Below, piece after piece: positions 48,665-60,018 of a DNA stretch of 64,000 bases; the first letter of the stretch is position 1; the number at the start of each line of letters is the position of its first letter. The position numbers were made by a program, and so were the translations under genes. The stretch lies in NCBI GenBank assembly GCA_013398055.1, contig VZRS01009497.1, positions 176,078-240,077 of the forward strand. The letters are read 5' to 3'. The stretch is from Ifrita kowaldi. Lineage: Eukaryota; Chordata; Aves; Passeriformes; Cinclosomatidae. Under the pieces are notes generated by a model. The model was not told where the DNA came from and ran no database searches. It was given only the letters and a program-made list of their open reading frames with translations.

Positions 48665-49336
48665 AGAGAGGAAAGCTAAAATAGTTTCTGTCCCTCACAG
48701 CAAGACCCGAAGTGCTGCAGTATCAAGGGTAAAAAGAAACACAAACTTTCTCTTTCATCCGTATTTACCAAAACCAGAAGGCTTTATTTAAAAAAAAATA
48801 AGGCAGAGAAATTATGCCATGAAAACAGCCTTTGCCTTTCCTTTCTGCAGAGTATTATTATTTACTCATGGATGTTCAGGGATTGAAAATCTGACCCAAA
48901 GAAAGCATGAGCATTAACGGAGATGCTCCTGGTGCAATTCAAAAATAACAGTGCTGTATCATCACACTAAAGAAACGCAACACCTTTTTTTAGAAAAAAA
49001 ATGCGGCCTTCTAACTAAGCCAGGTTTCTCTATGGACAAATTTCATGGTGACTCCTCTGGAATAAGTCACTCAAAATTTCCTAGATTAACCTCTAAACTA
49101 CCACCAACCATACCTACTCTGACAAAGCAATTGATTTTTTCTTTCTACTCCTGATACTGCAAGGCTCTTCCTCGCTTTCTAAAGATGCATTATAGGAATC
49201 TTATAATTCATATTTCTTCTTAAGTCTTAAGGCTCAATCTTAATGACCAAACATGGCAGGTTGCTATTCAAATTTTCTCCATGTATCCCTGTATAAAATG
49301 GGTCTTGTGGATGTACACTTATGCTCCTTTAATCAT

Positions 49337-49342
49337 AATAAA
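49337..49342 (+). promoter_or_regulatory. OVAL: OVAL polyadenylation signal
   Basis: TTTAATCATAATAAAAACTT about 0.67 kb after the stop resembles the chicken ovalbumin 3' end as I remember it. A CR1 insertion begins about 45 bp downstream. Confidence 0.75.
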
Positions 49343-49382
49343 AACTTATTTAAGCAAATGCATTTCATTTGGAGTATTTTAA

Positions 49383-50105
49383 GTGCACCTGGGACAGGGT
49401 AATCCTGGTTATATGTACAAATCTGGGGTTTTGGGCAGATGGCAAATTGAACATGAGTCAGCAGTGCCCTGGCAGCCAGGAGGTGCAGCCGTGTCCTGGG
49501 GGGCATCAGGCACAGCATCGCCAGCCAGGCAAGGGAGGGCATTGTCCCGCTCTGCTCTGCACTGGGGCGGCCTCACCTCGAGTGCTGGGGGCAGTTTTGG
49601 GGGCAGTTTTGGGTTCTACCATGTAAGAAGAACATCACACTGCTGGAGTGTACGCAGAGGAGGGTGACCGAAATGGTGAAAGCTCTTAAGGGCAAAACTT
49701 ACAAGGAGTGTCTGAGGTCACTTGGCTTGTTCATCTTGGAGAAGAGAAGGCTGAGGGGTGACCTCATCACAGCCTACAACTTCCTCAGTGGGGGCAGTGG
49801 AGAGAGAGGTGCTGTTCTCCTCTGCCTAGTGACCAGCAAGAGCATGAGGAAATGGAATGAAGCTGTATCAGCTGTGAGGAACTATCACATTAGGAAAAGT
49901 TCCTTCATCCAGAGGGTTGGTCACTGGAACAGGCTTTTCCAGGGATGTGGTCACTGTGCCATGTCTGTCAGAGTTCATGGAATATCTGGACAATGCTCTT
50001 AGTCATGTGGTTCATTCATATATAGTTCTGCGAGGAGCAGGGAGTTGGACTCGATCCTTATGGGTCCCTTCCAACTTGAAATATTCTATATTTCTGTGAT
50101 TCTTC
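49383..50105 (+). mobile_element. CR1 LINE 3' end, sense, just after OVAL
   Basis: CR1 phrases GGAGAAGAGAAGGCTGAGGG, CTCATCACAGCCTACAACTTC, TCATCCAGAGGGTTGGTCACTGGAACAGGC and GGGTCCCTTCCAACTTGAAATATTCTATATTTCTGTGATTC at the end. 5'-truncated. Positions 49452-49590 are identical to 12130-12268 in another, otherwise different CR1. Confidence 0.85.
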
Positions 50106-51329
50106 TATCTGAGTTGGTGCAATTATTTCAGAGAGGTGAGAAATGAGAGTCTGCCCTAATTCTGGGTTAAGATGCAATATTGAGACCAATTTTCTGCCAG
50201 GAAGGGACCAGCATGACCCTTACTCCCTCATGCATGCCACTCAAACTAGTCAGATACAATTCCTGCACAAAACATGATTCATCCAGTTTCTCTGAAACAG
50301 GAGTTGATAAGCAGTCTGGAAGGCAGCTGGATATGTGCAGAATCTACATGTCACTGAGATACAGCACTGCCTCAGAGGACACAGGGGAAAGGGAAATGAG
50401 AAAGTGTTTTACTTATCTTTATGGTGTGCTTACAAAACTGTATGGACTTTTATTCAGAAGCTAAAGAGAATAATCATGCTAGGAGATGGGATGTCTACAG
50501 AGAGTTATAGGTTTTCTCTGGAATTAGTTATTCATCTCTTTGTCACTGAAGAGAGAAAGGAAACAGAACTGTGAGGAACTGTCTCAAAGAAGTACCAGAA
50601 ACAGAAAGATTTTGTGGGGTGCAGTTGCTGCAAGAAGGCTATGCTCTTTCCCAATTCCAGCAGGTACAGCATAGTATCAGTGCTGGGAGGACTGTGGTGG
50701 AATGCTTTTCAGTTCCACCACACAATATTTGCTTGTTCTACTTGCTCTGGCTTCTCCTGCTCCATCCTCCAACATAACACATACCTTGGCAGGACCTAGG
50801 GGACACAACTTGCTGGTAGCAAACACGGTCTGGCAAAAGAACAAAGATAACATGACACCTGCTTCACGGGTGTGTAAATAGTTCAAATATGTTCCTTCAC
50901 TTTCCTTCATCTTAGTTGATTGCTGATCAAGAGATAACAAATGGGGAAATCTATTGCAAGAGAGCTAACAACGTGTTTACTATTGTCCTAGAGTTTCTGT
51001 TGATCTGGTCATGGAAATAGGGCACCTAAATTCCTAAGGACACTTAAATTTCAGCAGATTTGTTCTACTCTTCTGCATTATTTCCAGGCTGTTTTAGTTT
51101 TAATCAATTAAAACATACTTCTTCACAAACAGGAGACATGAAGAAGTAAATCTGCTCCTGTACATACACAGATATTTTCAGTGCTACCTCCTGATTTCTG
51201 TTGACTTCAGCTGCCAGCACAGCAATGAGCAGTCATATTCTTGTTCTCAGTAGTCACCTCCTTAAAAGAAAAAAACCCCCAAGTATTCCCAGTCCTGTTT
51301 TCAGAAATCATTTGGGAATTTGGCAAATC
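50106..51329. other. Intergenic DNA downstream of OVAL, no gene seen
   Basis: I searched for an ovalbumin-like leader or first coding exon that might belong to the relic at 51.3-52.4 kb and found none. Short frames only. Confidence 0.4.
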
Positions 51330-52385
51330 ATACCCCCATTAAGGAATGGAGTCCTCAGATCCCAGGTAGAGAAATATTTGTTTGAATGCTAAGAAGTTCA
51401 GCAGCCTTCCACACCTGAGGTACTGTAGGTTCTGTAATAACAGGCACCCAAAGTACAGGCCCCTAAAGGAAGAAGCCTGGATCTAGCCCCAAGCTGTGTG
51501 CCAGATATTGGACCTCCACCACTCAGCATGGAACAAGTCCTCTCCTCTGTGCCAAGAAGTGAGGCTGCGGCTTCTTTTCTACATCCTCAAAGCAGCAAAA
51601 TAGCACCATGTCTTAGAGACTTCAGCTTTCTGCTGCGTCATGAGGTACAGGTGCATTATGCTCTCGTTTACCCACAGAATGTCTTTCAGCACAACTATGG
51701 AAGAAGGCTCATACTCACAGCTTTAGGATCTGTCATTAGAGGCTTTTATTGCTCTACCACCACACCCCACCTACATTTGTAATTTCAAGCATGCAAAGAG
51801 ACAAAATTAATGCAAAGGATTACTGAGTTGTGCCAATACAAGACCACACTTGCTTGCTTTCTTGTGGTCTTACAATAGGAAGGTAATTCCATAGAGATGA
51901 CAGAATTTGACCCTGAGGCCTTACTGTTTATTCCAATGCTAATTGCTCTAATACATAAAAATGCAAGTAATATTTCTTGGTTGAACAAAGTCCATTATTT
52001 GCAAAAATCGGTCTCCTGAAGTTCACAGAGTTGTGTTGGAATGGGTAGCTGACAGTCATCTGGTCTTAACTTCAAAAACACATCAGAGCCCTTCCCAGCC
52101 AAATGTTGCATAACTTTAAATTTGGAGAATCCACAGTGTTAGGACTTATTTTATTACAAACATCAATCCAAATATTACTGATGTAGAAGTAGTGTAGACT
52201 GTCCTGCCAGATGAGCTTTCTCTCACCAAAGGAGAGCTGGTCACACGTGAGAATCAGCCCCACCAGTTCCTTCATTTTGAGTCTCCCATGCCCAGTCCAC
52301 AAAGCTCTCACTCTTTTCCCTGACTTTTAAACCTCTTGGAGCCAATACAGAATACCTCTGAAAATCTCAAGGAGTGTTTTGATCA
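51330..52385 (+). pseudogene. Relic of an additional ovalbumin-like gene
   Basis: Two fragments in the right order and strand. (a) 51360-51375, TCCCAGGTAGAGAAAT, equals the end of coding exon 2 plus its splice donor in OVALY (24155-24170) and nearly that of OVAL; the 45 bp before it align loosely with the rest of that exon. (b) 52354-52376 is a 23-base exact match to the start of the last coding exon of OVAL (48284-48306; core CTGAAAATCTCAAGGAGT), and X and Y differ there. The intact spacing in OVAL is 3.7 kb; here it is 1.0 kb, and I find no exons between, so most of the gene has been deleted. Not translatable. The nearest parent is OVAL. Chance is unlikely for fragment (b), less so for (a). 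Confidence 0.5.
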
Positions 52386-55300
52386 CCATGTGAACAGCAA
52401 ATTCCTAGGATGGTTAAAAATGCTAAGGAACAAAAGTGAGATAATAGCTTCATGCTACACATTTTTAGTCCAGAAGCATAGTTTATACTTTATCTACATT
52501 TTATTATATGGGAATATCATTGGGATATTGTTTGCACCTGGTCTCTTTTTCCTCACTGTTACAGTATCAAACGTCACAAGAAAAAGAGTTTAATACCATA
52601 TAGTCCAACTGTCTTGTGAAATGAACAAACACTCTCATATTGCATGCTACTCCTAGGAAAAAAAAATATTCCAAACTAATTTTGTGTTCTTATTTCTTTA
52701 ATTCATTAATCACTTTCTTAGTTTTTCTAAATGCTAAGCAATAGCATCCTACATCAGGCAAACAATGAATTTCTATTAATGGCACCTTTAGAGAACAGGA
52801 ACAGGCTCCTGGAGGTGAGCAAATCCTTTCAAGGAAGGCTGATTTCTTAGTCACAGAGGTAAAATTCCAGTTTAGTGGCTCTGATAAGATGCCAATATGG
52901 AGTGGGAGAATAGTGAGGTGCCAGATGTTTTCATAAGGAAGGGAATTACAGATTAAAGGGGGCAGAGGAAGAGTCATTGAACTTCACAGGGTTGTGTGCA
53001 GGAGCAGTTCCTCTTTCCTCTTCCCTCTTTTCTCTTTCATTCTGCCTCATCTCCCTTTGATATGGTTCATTATCTTTCCCCAAGGCACTGACTATCCCCA
53101 CCCTCACCATGCCCTCCTTTTTCCTCCTTGCCCTTCAGCAATATCTAGTTCTGTGGGCAGTGAGGGAAGAGGGCAGAGCTGGAGTCAAGACTTGATTCTA
53201 AGAGGAGAAATGCCAGGGCAAGGAAGAAAGTGGGAGGACAGCTTACCCCTCCTACTGCCTGGAGGGACCATCTGCTACGAAATTATGCTGTGTGTCAGCT
53301 AGAGAGGCCAAGCTGCATCTCAGCTGCATCTGCAGGAGGTGGGGGGAGAGCCCGATCCTCCAGCCACAAACAGAGGGCACTTGCTCTGCCTTTCCTTAGA
53401 TGTCCTCTGGTAACTTTCCTAAGCCTGATGTTGCCTCTGTTTCACTGAATTCAAATCAGCCTTGACCTGTGTGTTGGTCTGTCTATGTTCCCAGAAAAGG
53501 AGTTAGCAACCACAGAAACAAGGGATATTAGATAAAGGATTTTAAGGAAGATAAAGCCAAAGGTCTAGAAAAGGAAGGGAGATAGACCAGGAAGAAAGAA
53601 AAGTCTGAAGCAGCTGAAAGGAACTACTGCACTAGTTTTAAACTACACAGAGATAGTTCGGCTTTTGACTTTCAAAGAGTTAGAAGAGCCACCGATATCA
53701 GTCCAAAAGATAATGGAGCCATTAAGATCTCCTTACAGCTGAATCAAAAGAGTTTGGAAATGGTTTTGTAAAGAGCAGATGATCATCAGGATAGTTTAAA
53801 AGAAGGTCCTCAGTGCAATATCCTGCAGGTTCACACTTCTGCAACTCTCACAAAAGTTTGAGGAACAAAATGAAAACTTTCCATCTTATTTTACCTGAGA
53901 GCAGAAATGAATATGATATGACCTTGTCTTACTTGTCATGTACCAAGTCATTAATTTCTACTTGGCTGCAAAAAGCTTACTAGCTCAAACCATGCAGGAG
54001 GATGTCAAGTGTCAAGAGACTGAGATCCTTTGTGCTACAGGCAGGGAATGTGAGAGATGCAAAGATGCAATGGCAAAGTCAGTGATAAGTCATGTTCAAG
54101 TGATGCTCGTGACACGCCAGCTCAGTCAAGGTCCTTGTCAGTCTAAAAGGGAAATTCCATTCCAAGCCCTCATTTTTGGGGTTACCCTCTTCCAGGACAA
54201 AGCATTACTGTTGCTGTATGTGCACTTAATCAGGTAGTTCAGATCAGTTCCAAGGTTAGCCTAAAAAGCATGAAACTATGAAGGGGCAGCAAGTGCCAAG
54301 CAGATCAGTGAATAGCTAAGATTTCCTGTACACCTCCTTAACTGAGTATTGGGGAAATTCTTCTGCTGAAACTCCTGAAATTACCAACTGCATTGGTTTC
54401 TTGGGAAACTCCTGGTCATTCCACCAAGCAAGAATATTTGTAATCAAGTTGAATGAAAAATAGAGCAAATGTTTAAATGGCTTTCTTAAAAGACAGTCTT
54501 TCCTCTATACCCGGCTCTGGCACATCAGCACAAGGCTCCTGTTTAGGATGGGTTCTTGTTTAGAAATGTATTTTGAAGATACATTGACTTGATATTCACA
54601 TTCTTCATCCTGTAATGTGGCACATCCTTCACTATAGCACTGGAAGAGGAAGAAGGGATCAGCTTTCTGATTCAGTAGTTGTGCAGCTGACATACAGTTC
54701 CACCCTTTGAGAGATTTCTTTGGAAAAATGACAAGTTTCAGCCAGAGTGCATACAAGCCACACATGAGTCATTAGTCATAATGCAGCACTGTGTATCATG
54801 ACTGAGAAATTGAGGCCACTCTTAATATTTTTGATGTCATCTGTGACCTACGATACTTTTAAAATGCTCACCATCTGAGTCATTCAAAGGAAAACTGCAC
54901 CCTTGCACATGTGGAAACAGTATGCATATTCATTCACAGACAAACTGTCCCTTTTCAGATGTAGAGATCAGTCCTTTCTCAGAAGTGTTGTGCTTCTTAC
55001 CAGAGCAGAATTTCTCAGGACAAACACTACCTTTATTAATTACAGTGTCTAAGCTAAAGCATGTAGAAGTAAAACTAAAGTATGAGGAATTCTGCTGGGA
55101 CTGTCAAATTTTACCACACCTTTGCTTCTGCAGGTGTGGAACAAAATGCCTCAATAATATTTATATAGGAACCTCACCACACCCTTTGGAAACTCATAAG
55201 ATTTTACATCATGTTAGAGTATGTCAGCAAGGATTGCTTGGCAAGGGAAGGCTTGCAACTTTACTTGTAGGAGGTGCACAACAGATCTCTATCTACTCAG

Positions 55301-55604
55301 TTTCAAAATAAAGACATGTGTATTATCAACCAAAGCTTTAAAGGTAAGAAGAATACTCAAAGAATGAATATCTCTTAAACTTAAAAATTATTTGAGATTT
55401 CTAGTTGATTTAAACTTATTATCATACATAAAATTCCTTTACAGCACAACCCAAAATTTGTTATACTCAGTCTATGTGATGCATATAGGTTTTTTTTCAG
55501 TTGACAATGTTAGGAAAAGTTCAGGCCATGCTCTCAATTACACCATGACAGAGGTATCATCCAGGAAAGAGCCCTCCTTAGCACAGAAAATGTTATGTTT
55601 CTAG
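52386..55604. other. Intergenic DNA, no gene supported
   Basis: The longest frame, 54922-55311 (129 codons, followed by an AATAAAGAC), has no recognisable domain and no supporting splice or promoter signal. Nothing else stands out. Confidence 0.4.
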
Positions 55605-56150
55605 TCATAGAATCATAGAATATGCTGAGGTAGAAGAGACCCATCAGGATCATTGAGTACTCCTGGTCCTGCACAGGATACCCCAAGAGTCACATCATGC
55701 GCCCTGAGAGCGCTGTCCAAACGCTCTTTGAACTCTGTCAGGCTGGTGCTGGGACCACTTCCCTGGGGATCCTGTTCCAGTACCCAACCACCCTCTGGGT
55801 GAAGAACCTTTTCCTGATATCCAGCCTACACCTCCCTTGAGTCAGCTTCATGCTGTTTCCTCAAGTCCTGCCACTGGTCACGAGAGTGAAGAGATCAATA
55901 CTTGCACCTCCACTTCCCCTTGTGAGGATGTTGAAGACCACAATGAGATCTCCCCTCAGTCTCCTCTTCTCCAGGCTGAACAGACCAAGAGACCTCAGCT
56001 ATTCCTCATAAGGCTTTGCCTCCAATCCCCTCACCACCCTCATGGCCCTCCTTTGGACACTCTCCAATAGCTCAATGTCTTTTTAATATTGTGGTTCCCA
56101 ACACTGCACACAATATTCAATGTGAGGCCACTCAAATGCAGAGTAGAGCA
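55605..56150 (-). mobile_element. CR1 LINE 3' end, antisense
   Basis: Begins with the reverse-complement tail TCATAGAATCATAGAATATG and continues ACCCATCAGGATCATTGAG, CTGTCCAAACGCTCTTTGAAC, CCCTCTGGGTGAAGAACCTTTTCC, CCCCTCAGTCTCCTCTTCTCC and CAATGTGAGGCCACTC. 5'-truncated. Confidence 0.9.
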
Positions 56151-59100
56151 CTCATCACTCTTACTATTTTCTCATTTTCTATGCCCCTGTCCTCCTTACA
56201 GTTTTTAAATTTAAATCACAGAGATTAAAAAAAAAAATCACACCTACAAAGGGATTAAAATATTCTCAGATTTCAACACCCTTCTCCTCCCCATGCCCCT
56301 TGTATATCCTAAAGTCCTTTTAAAGGTTTGGGGACAATCCTTTCATCTTTAAAATCTACTGGCCTGCTCTGGCTGAGTCAAAAACTTGAATAGAGTGCTC
56401 TGCTGACTGAATCAGAAATTCTTCCCTGCCAAGTAAATAAACAGTGCTTATACTTGTAAAAAGTACTTGAGGATGTCAGGGAAACTGAAGAGCTTTCCTT
56501 TAAACACCACTTTTTCTTCTGATCTACTTGAAATATAGAACATGTTAGTTCTGAATTAAATAAGATTTCCAAGAGCTATACAGAGCAGATAGCTAAAATA
56601 AGCTACCAACGAGCATGAAAACCAGTCATGGAAAGTTGTATCCTAAAAATACTGTGTCAGAGCAGAAGCGACCATTTTTCTGTGACAGCAAGTCTTTTTC
56701 TCAAGACCCTTAAGAACTTTCATAGGGCACTTTATAATGTTCTGTTCAGACATCAAACATATCACCTACTCCTAAACCCAGGCACTAATGAACAGAGCAA
56801 CACATTGTGTAGGAAAGCCAAATGGCATGTGCAAAGTGAAACTGGAGGAACACAAAATGCCTTTATATAGCTGAGATCTGGCCAGGGCGTCAGTATCCTG
56901 CCAATATTTGTCCTAACCAAATGGAAACATGAATGACTGCAGTGAAAGGGACCACAGGTTTACTTCCCACAGGAAGGACACTATTAACACAAATATAAGT
57001 CTTCTAGTGTGCTGCTGTGTTGACTTAGTAAGGAGGGGGAGTGAGAGTACCACTGCTACTGAGTCAGCAGTAGCACCATCCAATGAGTTGTGTCCTCCAG
57101 TGATGCTAATTTAAAAGGATATTAGAAAATATTATCAACCCGTCACATTGATAAAGCATATTTTGTCTTCTGAGATGAGTATAATTTTAGTTACTCAGTG
57201 TTCTAAAAAGGTAGCTGTGAAACCCTGTGCAAAAGCACAAACCTCTCATTCAGCCTAACCCAGAATTTCTGTGTAAACAGAACACCCCAGTCACTTCTTG
57301 TAAGGCAGCAAACAGTAGCACCAGTCAGCAAATTAGGTTCACCCCCGCTTTATAACCAGAAAATCCAGAGCAATTGCTCTAAGGGATGGAGTCTTTTCAG
57401 GGTATCTATCACTCTTCACCAACAGGGCCAAATTTACAAATTACTCAAATCATTTATGCTTTGGAAACCATTTAAGGCCAATGTAAACATATTACAGCTT
57501 TCCCAGGTGCAATGGGAGCAATTAGTTCTGCAGTGATTATCTCTCCTACACTATGCTGCTCTCTGGAAAACATAACATACACATCTAATTACAACTCACA
57601 CTGAAACATGCCCCTTTTGCATAGCTACCATTTCAAAATACCTGAGGGGCAGGAAAACACCATCCAATTAAAGTAATGTGGCTCCTCACAGGTAGGAAAG
57701 CAACTTCAGCAAAGCTTTCAATTCCCAAATTACTTTGATACAGAAGCTTCACTATTGTCAAGGGATCCTTTGCAGCTGTACTCTCCTATGCCCTGCACCA
57801 AATTTTGCAGGCGTTTCAATGGTTCATTCCTCATGACGAGATCCTTCATGCAAACCTCTGATCTGCAACATAAGTCCATGTTAAACGTATGCTCACAGAC
57901 TGCAGGTGAGAAGAAAGCTCTCCAAAGGGAGTTTATGCTGAGGAAACAGACCTTGTGACTGAGTTCTGCTCAGTGTTGAGGAGGTATCAAATTCCTATTC
58001 AGGTTTTCAGGGCGGAGGTATCAACAGTGCAGAGAGACAAAATTAAATAAAGGGCAAGGTAGGATTTTACAGGGTCAGGCTGGGGATGGACAGATACAGG
58101 AAGGGCTACAGAAGCAGGGACAGCATGATTGCAAGGAAAGCCAGGGAAAGAAGAAAAAGAGGATTTGACAGAATATTCATTTCTGGAATGGAAAGTAAGG
58201 AATAGATCTCTGATGTGCTACATGGGTCAAACAGCTTCCAGACCGGGTGGGGAAACAGAAATGAAGTCTCATCTAAGACCCACACTAAGTTCAAGTGACG
58301 CTGCCCACTGCTAATACAAGCAAGGGTCTGGTGCCTGTCTCTTAACTTTCCCATTTCACAGTTACAGAGTTTCCCTGGCTGTACAGTCTTAGAATCCTTC
58401 AAGATTAACAAAACCCATTTTTCCAAAACAGAAACCCACCAGGAATGACAAATTCTTTCTCAGAAGGAAGCGGGCAATAGAAAAACTCACACACAAGAAG
58501 TCACTTTCTTTTTTTCTGTCTGTCTGTTTCTCAGAGATAAATTCTGTTAGAAAAACCATAAAAGAAGTAGGTCAGTGACTGCCTTTTTTTAAACTCTCCA
58601 AACCACAAAAGAAAGATTGTTCAAAGTAGTGTGGGTTCAAGTTGTTACTAGTCTGTTGCCACAAAAGTATTTACAGAAATACTTAAGCAGTCAGTTTTGT
58701 AAAGCTCTTGTATGGTATCGTTCTTACCATCACTTCACATCCTACTCTGAGGTGATTCAGTTCTTCCACAGGGATGTGGCCTACAGGGCATATTACATTG
58801 CAGAGTCATGAGTCATAAGAACCTTTGCAGAACCGGCCAGGCACACTATAAATTCATCCTACCCTTCATGTGAACTGCAGAAACCTTGGAGACACCTAGA
58901 GCAGCAGTGTTTCTCCCTGCACAAAATAAGGTACTGTAATGATTTCTAGACCCTATTTATTTGGCTCTTGTTGCTTTGTTGACAAATGCATAGGAAAAAA
59001 AGGAAGCAGGTATTTGAACTGGAAACAACTAATGCTTGGAAAAGTAATTAACTAAGATTGCACAGGCATAGTCTAGAAGAGAGAAGTCTTAAAAACATAC

Positions 59101-60010
59101 AGGAAGAGCAACTTATTGTTCAGAGTTCTATAATTTCTAGAGCTCACTGACTAGCATATATATCATAGCAGACTAAGAACCACTGTGTTTGCTGAAGTCA
59201 ACTAACTTGTTCTTGTACTCTTTAGTGCTTAGAATTATCAGTTTAGCTCCCGGTTTGCAAGCTACTAGGGTCACAAACTATCTTTTATTCTAAGGCCATC
59301 CTACACCAACCAAAATAGCTCTTAGTCCCTGACTAGAACCCTCAGCTAAACCTGCAAGGCAAATAACAAATAGCAGCCTTTGTGGTCTGCTGAATATAGA
59401 AAGCTTGTATTGCAGAACTGGGAAGCTAGGATCTGGGGTAGTGCTGTAAGACAGGGTTTCAGGACATTTTTAAAAGTCAGAAAGGTAACTCAGGATGCTT
59501 AGCATGCAATAGTTGGGGTAGTGCTTGTTCAAGTATAGGAAGGAGTGTTTTGTCCTGACTTAAAGAAATAGTTTGACCGCTATTGTTACCAGAGTATTTG
59601 TTCACTACAGAGATGAGCATCAAAAGGCCCTTGAACAAATTGAAGCATAAAATTTTTCATAAGAGACAGTTTCTCAATAGTCTCTAGACCAGGCTTTGCT
59701 GAGTAATGCTGTCAGCTATCACTCCAAGATGCTGTAAAGGACAGTGCAATAAATTTCCTAGTGAACAAATATGAAATGCAGCTAGAGGCTGTTTCATCCC
59801 TAAAAATGATAGCTTGTGCCATCAGTGAAACAGGACATGCTGAACTTTATGTGACTTTATAATAGTTAATGCTCCTCATTCTTCATATAGGCAATTTTAG
59901 AAAGTCTTTAAATCACAAAAAAGTTCAAACAGTGAAGAGGAACTTCTAAACAAATAGCAATCATAGTAAGTGATTCATTAATAGCATCTTTTCTCCTTTT
60001 CTGTGCCACT
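56151..60010. other. Intergenic DNA upstream of the fourth serpin
   Basis: Should contain the promoter and non-coding first exon of the serpin at 60019. I cannot place them: there is no sequence similar to the ovalbumin leader or promoter. No other gene or repeat recognised. Confidence 0.4.
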
Positions 60011-60018
60011 TCAGGACA

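Noticed and set aside
52072..52311. Antisense 79-codon frame that looks protein-like
   Set aside because: I could not link it to a known family. It sits between the two ovalbumin relic fragments on the other strand and has no supporting signals.
54922..55311. 129-codon frame followed by AATAAA
   Set aside because: Cysteine-rich random-looking translation without a family motif. Could be a processed relic, but nothing supports a call.
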